From: Thioclava atlantica
GTDB lineage: Bacteria; Pseudomonadota; Alphaproteobacteria; Rhodobacterales; Rhodobacteraceae
DNA: 64,000 nt
NCBI RefSeq assembly: GCF_000737065.1
Contig: NZ_AQRC01000001.1
Location: 310,001 to 374,000, forward strand
Direction of reading: 5' to 3'
Part shown: piece by piece, positions 26,403 to 34,375 of the stretch
Layout: each line of letters begins with the position of its first letter
Position numbering within the stretch: the first letter of the stretch is position 1
Notes under the pieces: model-generated
The model's database searches: none
Told to the model about the DNA's origin: nothing
What the model saw: only the letters and a program-made list of their open reading frames with translations
Position numbers and translations under genes: made by a program

Positions 26403-27731
26403 ATGACAACCGTTACCCGTTTCGCCCCGTCGCCCACCGGCTACATCCATGTCGGAAACCTGCGCACCGCCCTGATGAACCACCTGATCGCCCGCAAGAC
26501 CGGCGGCCAGTTCATCCTGCGCCTCGACGATACCGATCAGGAGCGCTCGAAGCAGGAATATATCGACGCGCTGAAGCAGGATCTGGAATGGCTCGGCATC
26601 ACCTGGGACCGCGAGGAACGCCAGTCGCTTCGCCTCGGGCGCTATGCCGAGGTGGCCGAGGATCTCAAGGCGCGCGGCAAGCTCTACGAGTGTTTCGAAA
26701 GCCCGACCGAGCTGGATCTCAAGCGCAAGAAGCAGCTCAACATGGGCAAGCCGCCGGTCTATGACCGCGCCGCGCTGGAGATGTCGGACGAGGACAAGGA
26801 CAGGGCGCGGGCCGAGGGCAAGGAAGGCTATTGGCGCTTCCTGCTCGAGCGCGCGCGGATCGAATGGACCGACGGCATTCTCGGCGATCTGTCGATCGAC
26901 GCGGCCTCGGTCTCCGATCCGGTGCTGATCAAGGCCTCGGGGCAGGTGCTCTACACCTTCGCCTCCTCGGTCGACGACACCGATATGGGCGTGACCGATA
27001 TCGTGCGCGGCGCCGACCACGTCACCAATACCGCGACCCAGGTCCAGATCATCCAGGCGATCGGCGGGACGGTTCCGAACTTCGCGCACCATTCGCTGCT
27101 GACCGGCCCGCAGGGCGAGGAGCTGTCGAAACGTCTTGGAGCGCTCTCGATCCGCGACCTGCGCGCGCAGGGCATCGCGCCCGAGGCGCTCTTGTCGATG
27201 ATGGCGCGGCTCGGCTCGAGCCAGCCTATCGAGCTGAAGATGAGCATCGACGAACTGGCCGACGGGTTCGAGCTGAGCCAGTTCGGCTCGGCCCCCACGA
27301 AGTTCGACGCGAACGACCTGATCCCGCTGACCCGCGCGCGCAACCAGCACCTGCCCTACGCGGCGGTGAAGGACCGGATCGCGGCTCTCGGGATCCCCGC
27401 AGAGCAGGGCGAGCGGTTCTGGGCGGTCGCCTCGCAGAACATCGACAAGCTCGAGGACCTGAAGGGCTGGGCGGATCTGTGCCTCGAGGGCGCCGAGCCG
27501 GCGATCGCCGAGGAAGATCGCGAGTTCATCGCTCAGGCGATGACGCTGCTGCCCGCGCCGCCCTATGGCGAGACCGCCTGGAAGGACTGGACCGCGGCCG
27601 TGAAAGACGCGACGGGGCGCAAGGGCAAGGGGCTCTTCATGCCGCTCAGAAAGGCCGTGACCGGCATGGATCACGGGCCCGATATGGGTGAGCTGATGCC
27701 GCTCCTGCACAAGGTCCGCGCGAAGGGGTGA
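26403..27731 (+). CDS. gltX: glutamyl-tRNA synthetase
   Basis: A 442-residue class I tRNA synthetase that charges tRNA-Glu and, in alphaproteobacteria with two copies, may also charge tRNA-Gln for later transamidation. The HIGH motif appears as YIHVGN in RFAPSPTGYIHVGNLRTAL, and the KMSKS motif as ELSKRLG. The catalytic core runs to about residue 260 and the helical anticodon-binding part follows. Only one cysteine (LYECFES) is present in the region where some enzymes bind zinc. AGGAG lies 10 bases upstream of the ATG. Confidence 0.95.
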   Translation: MTTVTRFAPSPTGYIHVGNLRTALMNHLIARKTGGQFILRLDDTDQERSKQEYIDALKQDLEWLGITWDREERQSLRLGRYAEVAEDLKARGKLYECFESPTELDLKRKKQLNMGKPPVYDRAALEMSDEDKDRARAEGKEGYWRFLLERARIEWTDGILGDLSIDAASVSDPVLIKASGQVLYTFASSVDDTDMGVTDIVRGADHVTNTATQVQIIQAIGGTVPNFAHHSLLTGPQGEELSKRLGALSIRDLRAQGIAPEALLSMMARLGSSQPIELKMSIDELADGFELSQFGSAPTKFDANDLIPLTRARNQHLPYAAVKDRIAALGIPAEQGERFWAVASQNIDKLEDLKGWADLCLEGAEPAIAEEDREFIAQAMTLLPAPPYGETAWKDWTAAVKDATGRKGKGLFMPLRKAVTGMDHGPDMGELMPLLHKVRAKG

Positions 27732-28073
27732 GGCCGGAGGGAGCGCTGCCTCTCCGCCGCCGGATGCCGAAAATTCACACGCAAAAAGGGGGCGCTGCCC
27801 CCGCCGCCTGGGGGCGGCTCCCCCGGGATATTTGGATCAAGAGGAAGCGCGTATCTTTCTTCCTCTTGACGAAAATATCCTCCGGGGGTGCGGGGGTGGA
27901 AAACCCCCGCCGCGCCGGTCTCCGCCCGAGATTCCTTGTGAAAGCCCTTCACGTCCTGGTTCTCGTTGGTCGATCGGGATCGATCCGCTCCACTGCCCAG
28001 CCCATTGACCGCCGTCAAAGGACGCAGGCGGGTTCCGTGCGATGGTGCGGGTACATGTTCAGGGAGTGTGCCC
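27732..28073. other. intergenic region between gltX and the bactofilin-like gene
   Basis: A 342-base gap. It holds the second long palindrome (27820-27888) and, around it, paired G/C-rich segments (GGGGGCGCTGCCCCC near 27788 and GGGGGTGGAAAACCCCC near 27893). The right part up to 28073 contains AGGGAG at 28061 as ribosome site for the next gene. No credible reading frame lies inside. Confidence 0.6.
27820..27888. repeat. long intergenic palindrome, copy 2
   Basis: Left arm 27820-27847 (CCCCCGGGATATTTGGATCA, then AGAGGAAG) pairs with right arm 27859-27888 (CTTCCTCTTGACGAAAATAT, then CCTCCGGGGG). It is nearly identical to copy 1 and lies after gltX, where it probably acts as a terminator. Confidence 0.8.
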
Positions 28074-29246
28074 ATGTTCCGGATCCAGTTGGTTGTCGCG
28101 CTGCTCCTCGCGGTCATCCCGCAGGTTGCGCATCCGGAGGCCTTTTCGGCCGGTGGTGATCTTTACGTGGCCGGCGAGGACAGCAGGGTCATGTCCACGG
28201 CCGGTCGCGACCTGTTTGCCACCGGGTTCAGCGTTCGTCTGACGGCGCCTGTGACGCAGGATGCGCATCTTCTCGGCGCGCGGGTCGAGGTGGCGCGGCC
28301 GGTCGGCGGGGATCTCATGGCCGCGGGCGGCGATGTGAAGATATCGGCCCCCGTGCAGGGCGATCTCTCGGTCGCGGGGGTCTCGGTCACGACCGACAGC
28401 GCGGCCAGGATCGGCGGCAATGCGCGGCTCTCGGGCGGCGCGGTCACCATCGGCGGTCCGGTGGAGGGCGCGCTCGTCGTCTCGGCCGGAGAGGTCACGC
28501 TCGACGCGCCGATCGGGGGCGATGTCTGGCTCACGGCGGGAACGCTGCGTTTCGGCGCGGAGGCACGGATTGCGGGGCGCCTGCATTACTCGACGCGCGA
28601 ACCCCTGGCCATTCCCGCCGCGGTGATCGCGGAGGATCGCGTCACCTTCCACCCTCTCGGAGAGGCCGCCGCGCGGATGGTCGAGCGGGACTGGAACGGG
28701 CACTGGCCGCTGCCCGGCCGGGGCGCGGTTCTCGCGGGCGCGGCGAGGACGCTGGTCTTCTTCGTCGCGATGGGGGCGATCTTCCTCGCCTTCGCGCCGC
28801 GCATGGTGGCCGATCTCGATGGCCGCATCGCGGCGCGGCCCGCGATCATGCTGCTCAGGGGGCTGATCGCTCTGAGCGCGGCGATCGGACTGGTGCCGAT
28901 CCTGGCGCTCACGATCATCGGCTTGCCGCTTCTGCCCGTGATCCTCCTCGCGATCATCCTGCTGTGGATGGCGGGCTACCTGCTCGGCGTCTTCGCGGTC
29001 TCGCTGCGCGTGTTGCGCGCGCTCAGGGGCGGCGCTGCGGAGCCGGGGATGGGGCTGAAGCTCGCGGCGCTCGCGGCAGGGCTCGTGGTCGCGGCCCTGC
29101 TGAACTTCATCCCGGTGCTTGGCTGGATGGCGAATTTCCTGCTCGTGCTGCTCGGGATCGGGGCAATCGCATCGCTGCCTTTCGAGCGACCCGCGCCTGC
29201 GATGGCGGGCGGAGGTGAGCCTGGCGCGCCGTCAGACGAGCGATGA
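28074..29246 (+). CDS. bactofilin-like polymer domain fused to a multi-span membrane domain
   Basis: A 390-residue protein. A signal peptide (about 1-23) is followed by a repetitive beta-solenoid-like stretch (residues 24-185) with GDLYVAGEDSRVMSTAGRDL, GGDLMAAGGDVKIS and GALVVSAGEVTL, resembling polymer-forming/bactofilin repeats. About four to five hydrophobic helices follow (VLAGAARTLVFFVAMGAIFL to FLLVLLGIGAIASL). The start at 28074 follows AGGGAG and gives the signal sequence. The beta part would lie outside the membrane if the signal is cleaved, which is unlike cytosolic bactofilins. Function unknown; an envelope-structure role is a guess. Confidence 0.75.
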   Translation: MFRIQLVVALLLAVIPQVAHPEAFSAGGDLYVAGEDSRVMSTAGRDLFATGFSVRLTAPVTQDAHLLGARVEVARPVGGDLMAAGGDVKISAPVQGDLSVAGVSVTTDSAARIGGNARLSGGAVTIGGPVEGALVVSAGEVTLDAPIGGDVWLTAGTLRFGAEARIAGRLHYSTREPLAIPAAVIAEDRVTFHPLGEAAARMVERDWNGHWPLPGRGAVLAGAARTLVFFVAMGAIFLAFAPRMVADLDGRIAARPAIMLLRGLIALSAAIGLVPILALTIIGLPLLPVILLAIILLWMAGYLLGVFAVSLRVLRALRGGAAEPGMGLKLAALAAGLVVAALLNFIPVLGWMANFLLVLLGIGAIASLPFERPAPAMAGGGEPGAPSDER

Positions 29247-29408
29247 GCGGGTTTCGGGTGGGATCCCACGCGGTACGAACGAGCGCCGCATCGTGGCGCG
29301 ATCAAGCATCTGGCCGGACCCGGCTGGCAGCGCATCGCCTTGCCCCCTGCGACCGAACGGCCCCGGGCGCGATGTTTATCGGCTGATACCGGAAAGAGAG
29401 GAGACTGG

Positions 29409-29479
29409 AGCGGGTAGCGGGAATCGAACCCGCGCGTTCAGCTTGGGAAGCTGACAGGCTACCATTACATCATACCCGC
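29409..29479 (-). tRNA. tRNA-Gly (anticodon CCC)
   Basis: The minus strand reads GCGGGTATGATGTAATGGTA and ends in the TTCGATT loop, with acceptor arms GCGGGTA/TACCCGC. The anticodon stem TCAGC/GCTGA encloses loop TTCCCAA, giving anticodon CCC. Discriminator T is followed by an encoded CCA (29406-29408). Confidence 0.97.
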
Positions 29480-29620
29480 CTGATGCGCCGTCAGATATCG
29501 CTCCCGCCCGCACCCGTCAAGTGGCCTTCGCCGCGGGCTTTCTCCTTGAAACCCCCTCCCTCGCACCGCAGAACGGCGTGCAGACGGCCCGGCAAGGTCC
29601 GGGCGGGACAGGGAGAGGGC

Positions 29621-30364
29621 ATGCGGTTCAGGGAGCTTCTCGATTTCGAATATGGAAAACGTCTGCCGGCCGAGTTCGGGGGCGCGAAGATCCGGGTGAC
29701 GGCGCGGGCCGACCGCCGCGTCCTTCGTCCCGGCTGGAACGGGGCCGCGCGCGATCTGCAGATGGTCGCGCGCAACCTGGTGCGGCCGGGCATGACGGTC
29801 TGGGATATCGGCGCCAATCTGGGGATATTCTCCTTCATGGCCGCCGGTTGCGCGGGAGCGCGGGGCAGGGTCCACGCGCTCGAGGCGGATCCGAAATATG
29901 CCGATCTGATCGCGCGCACCGCGGCGGGGCTCGGGGCCTCCTATGCGCCGGTCGATGTGCTGTGCGCCGCGATCGACGCGCGGGACGGGATCCGCAGCTT
30001 CGGGATCTCCGCGCGCGGCCATGCCCGCAACCGGCTCGTGGCCGAGGGGACGCTCGCGGGGGGCGATCTGGCGGCGCTGCGCTCGGTGGTGGCGCTGCGC
30101 GGGGATGCGCTTCTGGAGAACTGGCGCGCCCCGGATGTGGTGAAGATCGACGTGGAAGGCGCGGAGATCGTGGCGCTCGAGGGCGCGTCGCGCCTGCTCT
30201 CGGAGATCCGCCCGGTGCTCTATATCGAGATCGCCGACACCAATGCGCAGGCCGCGGCGGAGATCCTGCACGCACATGGTTACGATCTTTTCCGGCTGGA
30301 GGGAGACGGCAGCGAGAGCCCGATCGGGACCGGCTGCTTCTACACGATCGCCCGCCCTCGCTGA
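29621..30364 (+). CDS. FkbM-family methyltransferase
   Basis: A 247-residue SAM-dependent methyltransferase. The SAM motif is VRPGMTVWDIGANLGIFSFMAAG, followed by ARGRVHALEADPKYADLI, and the FkbM marks DVVKIDVEGAEIVALEGASRLL and RPVLYIEIAD are clear. Such enzymes usually O-methylate sugars or polyketides. The ATG at 29621 follows GGGAGAGG; earlier in-frame ATGs overlap the tRNA leader and add low-complexity residues. It stands alone, so its acceptor is unknown. Confidence 0.87.
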   Translation: MRFRELLDFEYGKRLPAEFGGAKIRVTARADRRVLRPGWNGAARDLQMVARNLVRPGMTVWDIGANLGIFSFMAAGCAGARGRVHALEADPKYADLIARTAAGLGASYAPVDVLCAAIDARDGIRSFGISARGHARNRLVAEGTLAGGDLAALRSVVALRGDALLENWRAPDVVKIDVEGAEIVALEGASRLLSEIRPVLYIEIADTNAQAAAEILHAHGYDLFRLEGDGSESPIGTGCFYTIARPR

Positions 30365-30396
30365 CGTCCAGCCCCGTCTCAGCCCCCTTCGCGCAT

Positions 30397-30430
30397 AAAA
30401 AACGCCCGGCCGGATGAACCGACCGGGCGC
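30397..30430 (-). terminator. terminator of the fasciclin gene
   Basis: On the minus strand CGCCCGGTCGG-TTCAT-CCGGCCGGGCG (one mismatch) is followed by TTTTTTATG, 31 bases after the fasciclin stop codon. Confidence 0.85.
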
Positions 30431-30461
30431 GACCGCAAGCCCCAAGGGGGAAAGGGCCCGC

Positions 30462-31034
30462 TTACATCTTCGGCAGCATCACCGTGTCGATCACATGGAC
30501 CATGCCGTTCGACTGCTTCACATCGGCGGTGGAGACGGTGGCGACATCGCCTTTGGGGTCTTTCAGCATCACCATGCCGTCCTTCACCATCGCGGTCAGG
30601 TCACAGCCGCCCAGCGTCTTGATGGTGGCCATGCCGTTGCCCATCTCGACGGTCTTCATGATGTTCTCGGCGCTGATCACGCCCTCGGCGACGTGGCAGG
30701 TCAGGATCTTCGTCAGCTGGTCCTTGTTCTCGGGCTTGAGCAGGGTGTCGACGGTGCCCGCGGGCAGCTTGGCGAAGGCGTCATTGGTGGGCGCGAAGAC
30801 GGTGAACGGGCCTGGGCCGGCGAGCGTGTCGACGAGCCCCGCCGCTTTCACCGCGGCGACCAGCGTGGTGAGGTTCGGAGCCGCCGAGGCATTCGCCGCG
30901 ATCGGCTTGTCGGCATACATCGGCGCGCCCCCGACCGTCGGGTTCATGTGCCCGTCGGCCAGTGCGGGACCGGCGAGGCCGAGCGTGACGGCGGCGGCCG
31001 CGGTGGCGGCGAAGGTACGGAGGTTGCTGAGCAT
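30462..31034 (-). CDS. exported fasciclin-domain protein
   Basis: A 190-residue protein with a Sec signal peptide (1-26, ending ALA) and one fasciclin (FAS1) domain: LTTLVAAVKAAGLVDTLAGPGPFTVFAPTNDAFAKLP, LTKILTCHVAEGV and the C-terminal NGMVHVIDTVMLPKM block. FAS1 domains take part in adhesion and matrix contacts; the role in bacteria is poorly defined. GGGAGAG precedes the ATG and a strong terminator follows. Confidence 0.92.
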   Translation of the reverse strand: MLSNLRTFAATAAAAVTLGLAGPALADGHMNPTVGGAPMYADKPIAANASAAPNLTTLVAAVKAAGLVDTLAGPGPFTVFAPTNDAFAKLPAGTVDTLLKPENKDQLTKILTCHVAEGVISAENIMKTVEMGNGMATIKTLGGCDLTAMVKDGMVMLKDPKGDVATVSTADVKQSNGMVHVIDTVMLPKM

Positions 31035-31182
31035 TTTCTACTCTCCCTGATGGACGGCAGAACCATATCCGCCGTTGCACAAGGGCTACGCAGCCACCGG
31101 GGAGATCCGATCACATGAGGCCGATCACGACTTCGTGAGGCGTGGGCGCGGGAGCGCGGCGCGTCTTGCCCGAACGTGCCTC

Positions 31183-33207
31183 TCAGCCGCGCCGCCGGCG
31201 TCGGCGTCCGCCGCCACCCTCGCCCGATCCGCCGCCGGTATTGAAACTCACCTCGGGCAGGGTCACGACGCTGCGCAATTCGGGGAAGGGATCGCTCGCA
31301 TGGGGCAGGGCGTTCGCGGCCACGAAATGCTCCTGGAAGCGCGGCTCGATCGCGGTCTCGATCTTGGAGATCCGGCGCACCTGGGATTCGATCTCGCGCC
31401 GCGCCTTGACCGAGCACAGCGCCATGCGCGCCCCGGTCCCGGCCGCGTTGCCCGCCGAGGTGACTGCGGAAAGGGGCGCATCGGGGATCATGCCGAGCAC
31501 CATCGCGTGTTTGGGGCTGATATGCGCGCCGAACGCGCCCGCGAGAACCACCCGGTCCACCCGGTCCACGCCCATCTCGTCCATCAGCAGCCGCGCCCCG
31601 GCATAGAGCGCCGATTTCGCCAGCTGGATCGCGCGGATATCGCCCTGGGTGACGGTGATGCGCGGGCCCTCGGGGCTTGCATCATGGATCACGTATTCAT
31701 GGGTGCGCCCATTGGCGACGCAGCGCTCGGTCCCGACCTGCGCGGCCGAGCCGATCAGACCCGACGTGTCCACGATCCCCGCCATCCGCATCTCCGCCAC
31801 CGCCTCGATGATGCCCGATCCGCAGATGCCGGTGATCCGCGGCTCGCCGAATTCGGGCGCGTTCGACCAGTGATCGTTGCCGATGATCTTGAAGCGCGGC
31901 TCCTTGGTCTCGGGGTCGATCTCGATCCGTTCGATGGCCCCGGGCGCGGCGCGCTGGCCCGAGGAGATCTGCGCCCCCTCGAAGGCCGGGCCGGTGGGCG
32001 AGGAACAGGCGAGCACGCGGTGCGAATTGCCGAGGATGATCTCGGCATTGGTGCCGACATCGACGATCAGCGATAACTCCTCGCGGGTCTGCGGCGCCTC
32101 CGAGAGCGCCACCGCGGCGGCGTCCGCCCCGACATGGCCCGCGATCAGCGGCAGCACATAGACCCGCGCCGAGGGCGCGGCCTCGATCCCGATCTCGCGG
32201 GCGGGAAACTCGAGGCTGTCCGAGGTGGCGAGCGCGAAGGGCGCCTGACCCAACTCCACCGGGTCGATGCCGAGCAGCAGATGATGCATCACCGGGTTGC
32301 ACACCACGACCGCCTCGACGATCTCGCCGGTCTCGATCCCCGCCTCGCCGGCCAGTTCGCGCGCCAGATCCCCCATCGCGGAATGGACGGCCTGGGTCAT
32401 CTCGCGGTCGCCGCCGGGGTTCATCATCACATAGGAGACCCGGCTCATCAGGTCCTCGCCAAAGCGGATCTGCGGGTTCATCACGCCTGCGCTCGCCAGC
32501 ACCCGCCCGTCGTCGAGCGCGACCAGATGCCCCGCGATCGTGGTCGAGCCGAGGTCGATCGCCAGCCCGTAGAGCGGCGCCTCGCGCAGTCCCGGCCAGA
32601 TCCCCGTCACCCGCGGCCCGTCGCCCGCGTCATGCACCGCGACGGTGACCTTCCATCCGCCCTTGCGCAACGCCGGCTGCAACACCCGCAGCAATTCCAG
32701 ATCGGCTTTCGCGCCCGCGATCCGCCATTGCCGCTCGAGCGCCTGCGCGAGGCGCTGGAAATCGCCCTCGGGGCGGTGCATGTCGGGCTCCTCGACCTCG
32801 ACATAGACGGGGCGCGTGGCCGCATCCATTTCCATCACCCGTTCCGAGGCGGCCTTGCGCACCACCTGCTTGTGCACCTGGCTCTCGGGCGGCACGTCGA
32901 TCACCACGTCGTCCAGGATCTCCGCCTGACAGCCCAGCCGTCGGCCCGGCTTCAGCCCGCGCACCCGGTCGTAGCGTTCCTCGACGGCGTTCACCGGGCT
33001 GAGCGCATCGGCCTCGACATGCAGCCCGTGCTTGGGAAAATCGCCATAGGAGGGCGCGATCTGGCATTTCGAGCAGATCCCGCGCCCGCCGCAGACCGAG
33101 TCCAGATCTACCCCGAGCTTGCGTGCAGCCGCGAGCACCCGCGTGCCGCGCGCCACCCGGCCGCGCTTGCCCGAGGGGGTAAAGATCACCTGCACGTCGT
33201 CGCTCAT
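31183..33207 (-). CDS. RACo/RamA-like ferredoxin-ASKHA protein (corrinoid protein activator family)
   Basis: A 674-residue protein. Residues 1-100 form a 2Fe-2S ferredoxin domain with cysteines C39, C45, C48 and C93. The remainder is the DUF4445-type ASKHA ATPase, with YGLAIDLGSTTIAGHLV (phosphate-1-like), LSLIVDVGTNAEIILGN and ITGICGSGIIEAVAEMRMAG. Known relatives reactivate oxidised cobalt in corrinoid methyltransferase systems using ATP. No corrinoid methyltransferase or corrinoid protein lies nearby. The C-terminus ends in an odd glycine- and arginine-rich tail (GGGSGEGGGGRRRRRRG). GGAGCGTGAC precedes the ATG. Confidence 0.88.
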   Translation of the reverse strand: MSDDVQVIFTPSGKRGRVARGTRVLAAARKLGVDLDSVCGGRGICSKCQIAPSYGDFPKHGLHVEADALSPVNAVEERYDRVRGLKPGRRLGCQAEILDDVVIDVPPESQVHKQVVRKAASERVMEMDAATRPVYVEVEEPDMHRPEGDFQRLAQALERQWRIAGAKADLELLRVLQPALRKGGWKVTVAVHDAGDGPRVTGIWPGLREAPLYGLAIDLGSTTIAGHLVALDDGRVLASAGVMNPQIRFGEDLMSRVSYVMMNPGGDREMTQAVHSAMGDLARELAGEAGIETGEIVEAVVVCNPVMHHLLLGIDPVELGQAPFALATSDSLEFPAREIGIEAAPSARVYVLPLIAGHVGADAAAVALSEAPQTREELSLIVDVGTNAEIILGNSHRVLACSSPTGPAFEGAQISSGQRAAPGAIERIEIDPETKEPRFKIIGNDHWSNAPEFGEPRITGICGSGIIEAVAEMRMAGIVDTSGLIGSAAQVGTERCVANGRTHEYVIHDASPEGPRITVTQGDIRAIQLAKSALYAGARLLMDEMGVDRVDRVVLAGAFGAHISPKHAMVLGMIPDAPLSAVTSAGNAAGTGARMALCSVKARREIESQVRRISKIETAIEPRFQEHFVAANALPHASDPFPELRSVVTLPEVSFNTGGGSGEGGGGRRRRRRG

Positions 33208-33429
33208 GTCACGCTCCCGGTTCGTCCGCCGCTACCCCCCCGTATCTATTGCCCCCGCGCGCCCGAGCAAAGCCCGCAACCGACCCGGCAGGTTGAGAAA
33301 TCGTCATGAAGATCATGCGCGCGGGTCAGCGGGCGGGGGACCGGCCGGAAAACGGGCCACACGCGCCGTTCACGCGGGAGCGATCGCGACCATTGCCCTC
33401 GCCGCGTGCGGGCTCTATCTAGATGCGCC

Positions 33430-34245
33430 ATGAAGATATTGTTTTTAGGCGATGTCATGGGCCGCGCGGCACGCGCCGCGATCGCCGCCCGCCTGCCGAA
33501 AATTCGCGAGGACTGGGGCCTCGATTTCGTCGTGGTCAACGGCGAGAACGCCTCGGGCGGGATGGGCCTGACCGGCGATCACGCGAAGCTCCTGCTCGAG
33601 GCAGGGGCCGATGTGGTCACGCTGGGCGATCACGCCTTCGACCAGAAGGACATGATGCGCTTCATCGAGACCGAGCCGCGCATCATCCGCCCCGTCAACT
33701 ACGCCAAGGAAGCGCCGGGCAAGGGCGCGCGGGTCTTCTCGGACCGGCGCGGACGCAAGGTGCTCGTGGCGCAGGTGCTGGGCAACGTGTTCATGAAACG
33801 CGCCTTCGACGATCCCTTCTCGGCGATCGAGACCGAGCTGAAACGCTTTCCGCTGGGCGGCGCGGTGCAGGCGGCGCTCGTCGATATCCATTGCGAGGCC
33901 ACCTCCGAGAAGATGGCGCTGGGCCACTGGTGCGACGGGCGCGCCTCGGTCGCCGTCGGCACCCATACCCATGTGCCCACGGGCGACGCGCAGATCCTCG
34001 AGGGAGGCACCGCCTACCTGACGGATGCGGGCATGTGCGGCGATTACAATTCGGTCATCGGCATGGAGAAGGCCGAGCCGATGCGCCGCTTCGTCACCGG
34101 CATGGCGCGCGACCGCTTCAGCCCGGCGCGCGGCGAGGTCACGCTTTGCGGGTTCTATGTCGAGACCGACGACCGCACCGGCCGGGCCAAGCGCGCCGAG
34201 GCGATCCGGGTCGGCGGCCGGCTCGCGCAGGTATCCCCGCTTTGA
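33430..34245 (+). CDS. YmdB-family metallophosphoesterase
   Basis: A 271-residue calcineurin-like phosphoesterase (TIGR00282 type). Metal ligands are visible in MKILFLGDVMGRAAR, VVNGENASGG, VTLGDHAFDQKD, LVDIHCEATSEK and VAVGTHTHVPTGDAQIL. Relatives such as Bacillus YmdB hydrolyse 2',3'-cyclic nucleotides. The ATG at 33430 starts the core motif directly; the eight extra codons upstream are unlikely. It is divergent from the RACo-like gene. Confidence 0.92.
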   Translation: MKILFLGDVMGRAARAAIAARLPKIREDWGLDFVVVNGENASGGMGLTGDHAKLLLEAGADVVTLGDHAFDQKDMMRFIETEPRIIRPVNYAKEAPGKGARVFSDRRGRKVLVAQVLGNVFMKRAFDDPFSAIETELKRFPLGGAVQAALVDIHCEATSEKMALGHWCDGRASVAVGTHTHVPTGDAQILEGGTAYLTDAGMCGDYNSVIGMEKAEPMRRFVTGMARDRFSPARGEVTLCGFYVETDDRTGRAKRAEAIRVGGRLAQVSPL

Positions 34246-34375
34246 CGATCGGCGTCCGCCCGTGCCGAGGCGCCCGGCAAAGACCTGAAACCGCGCCCGA
34301 GCCGGGCCACGGCGCGCTTGCCCGTTCGCGCGTCCCTTGTAGTATCGGCCCGAAGCGTCTGCGCGAGATCGAGAC

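Noticed and set aside
33208-33429. Cobalamin riboswitch upstream of the RACo-like gene
   Set aside because: The gap lacks the conserved B12-box pattern and is too short for a full riboswitch plus the divergent leader.
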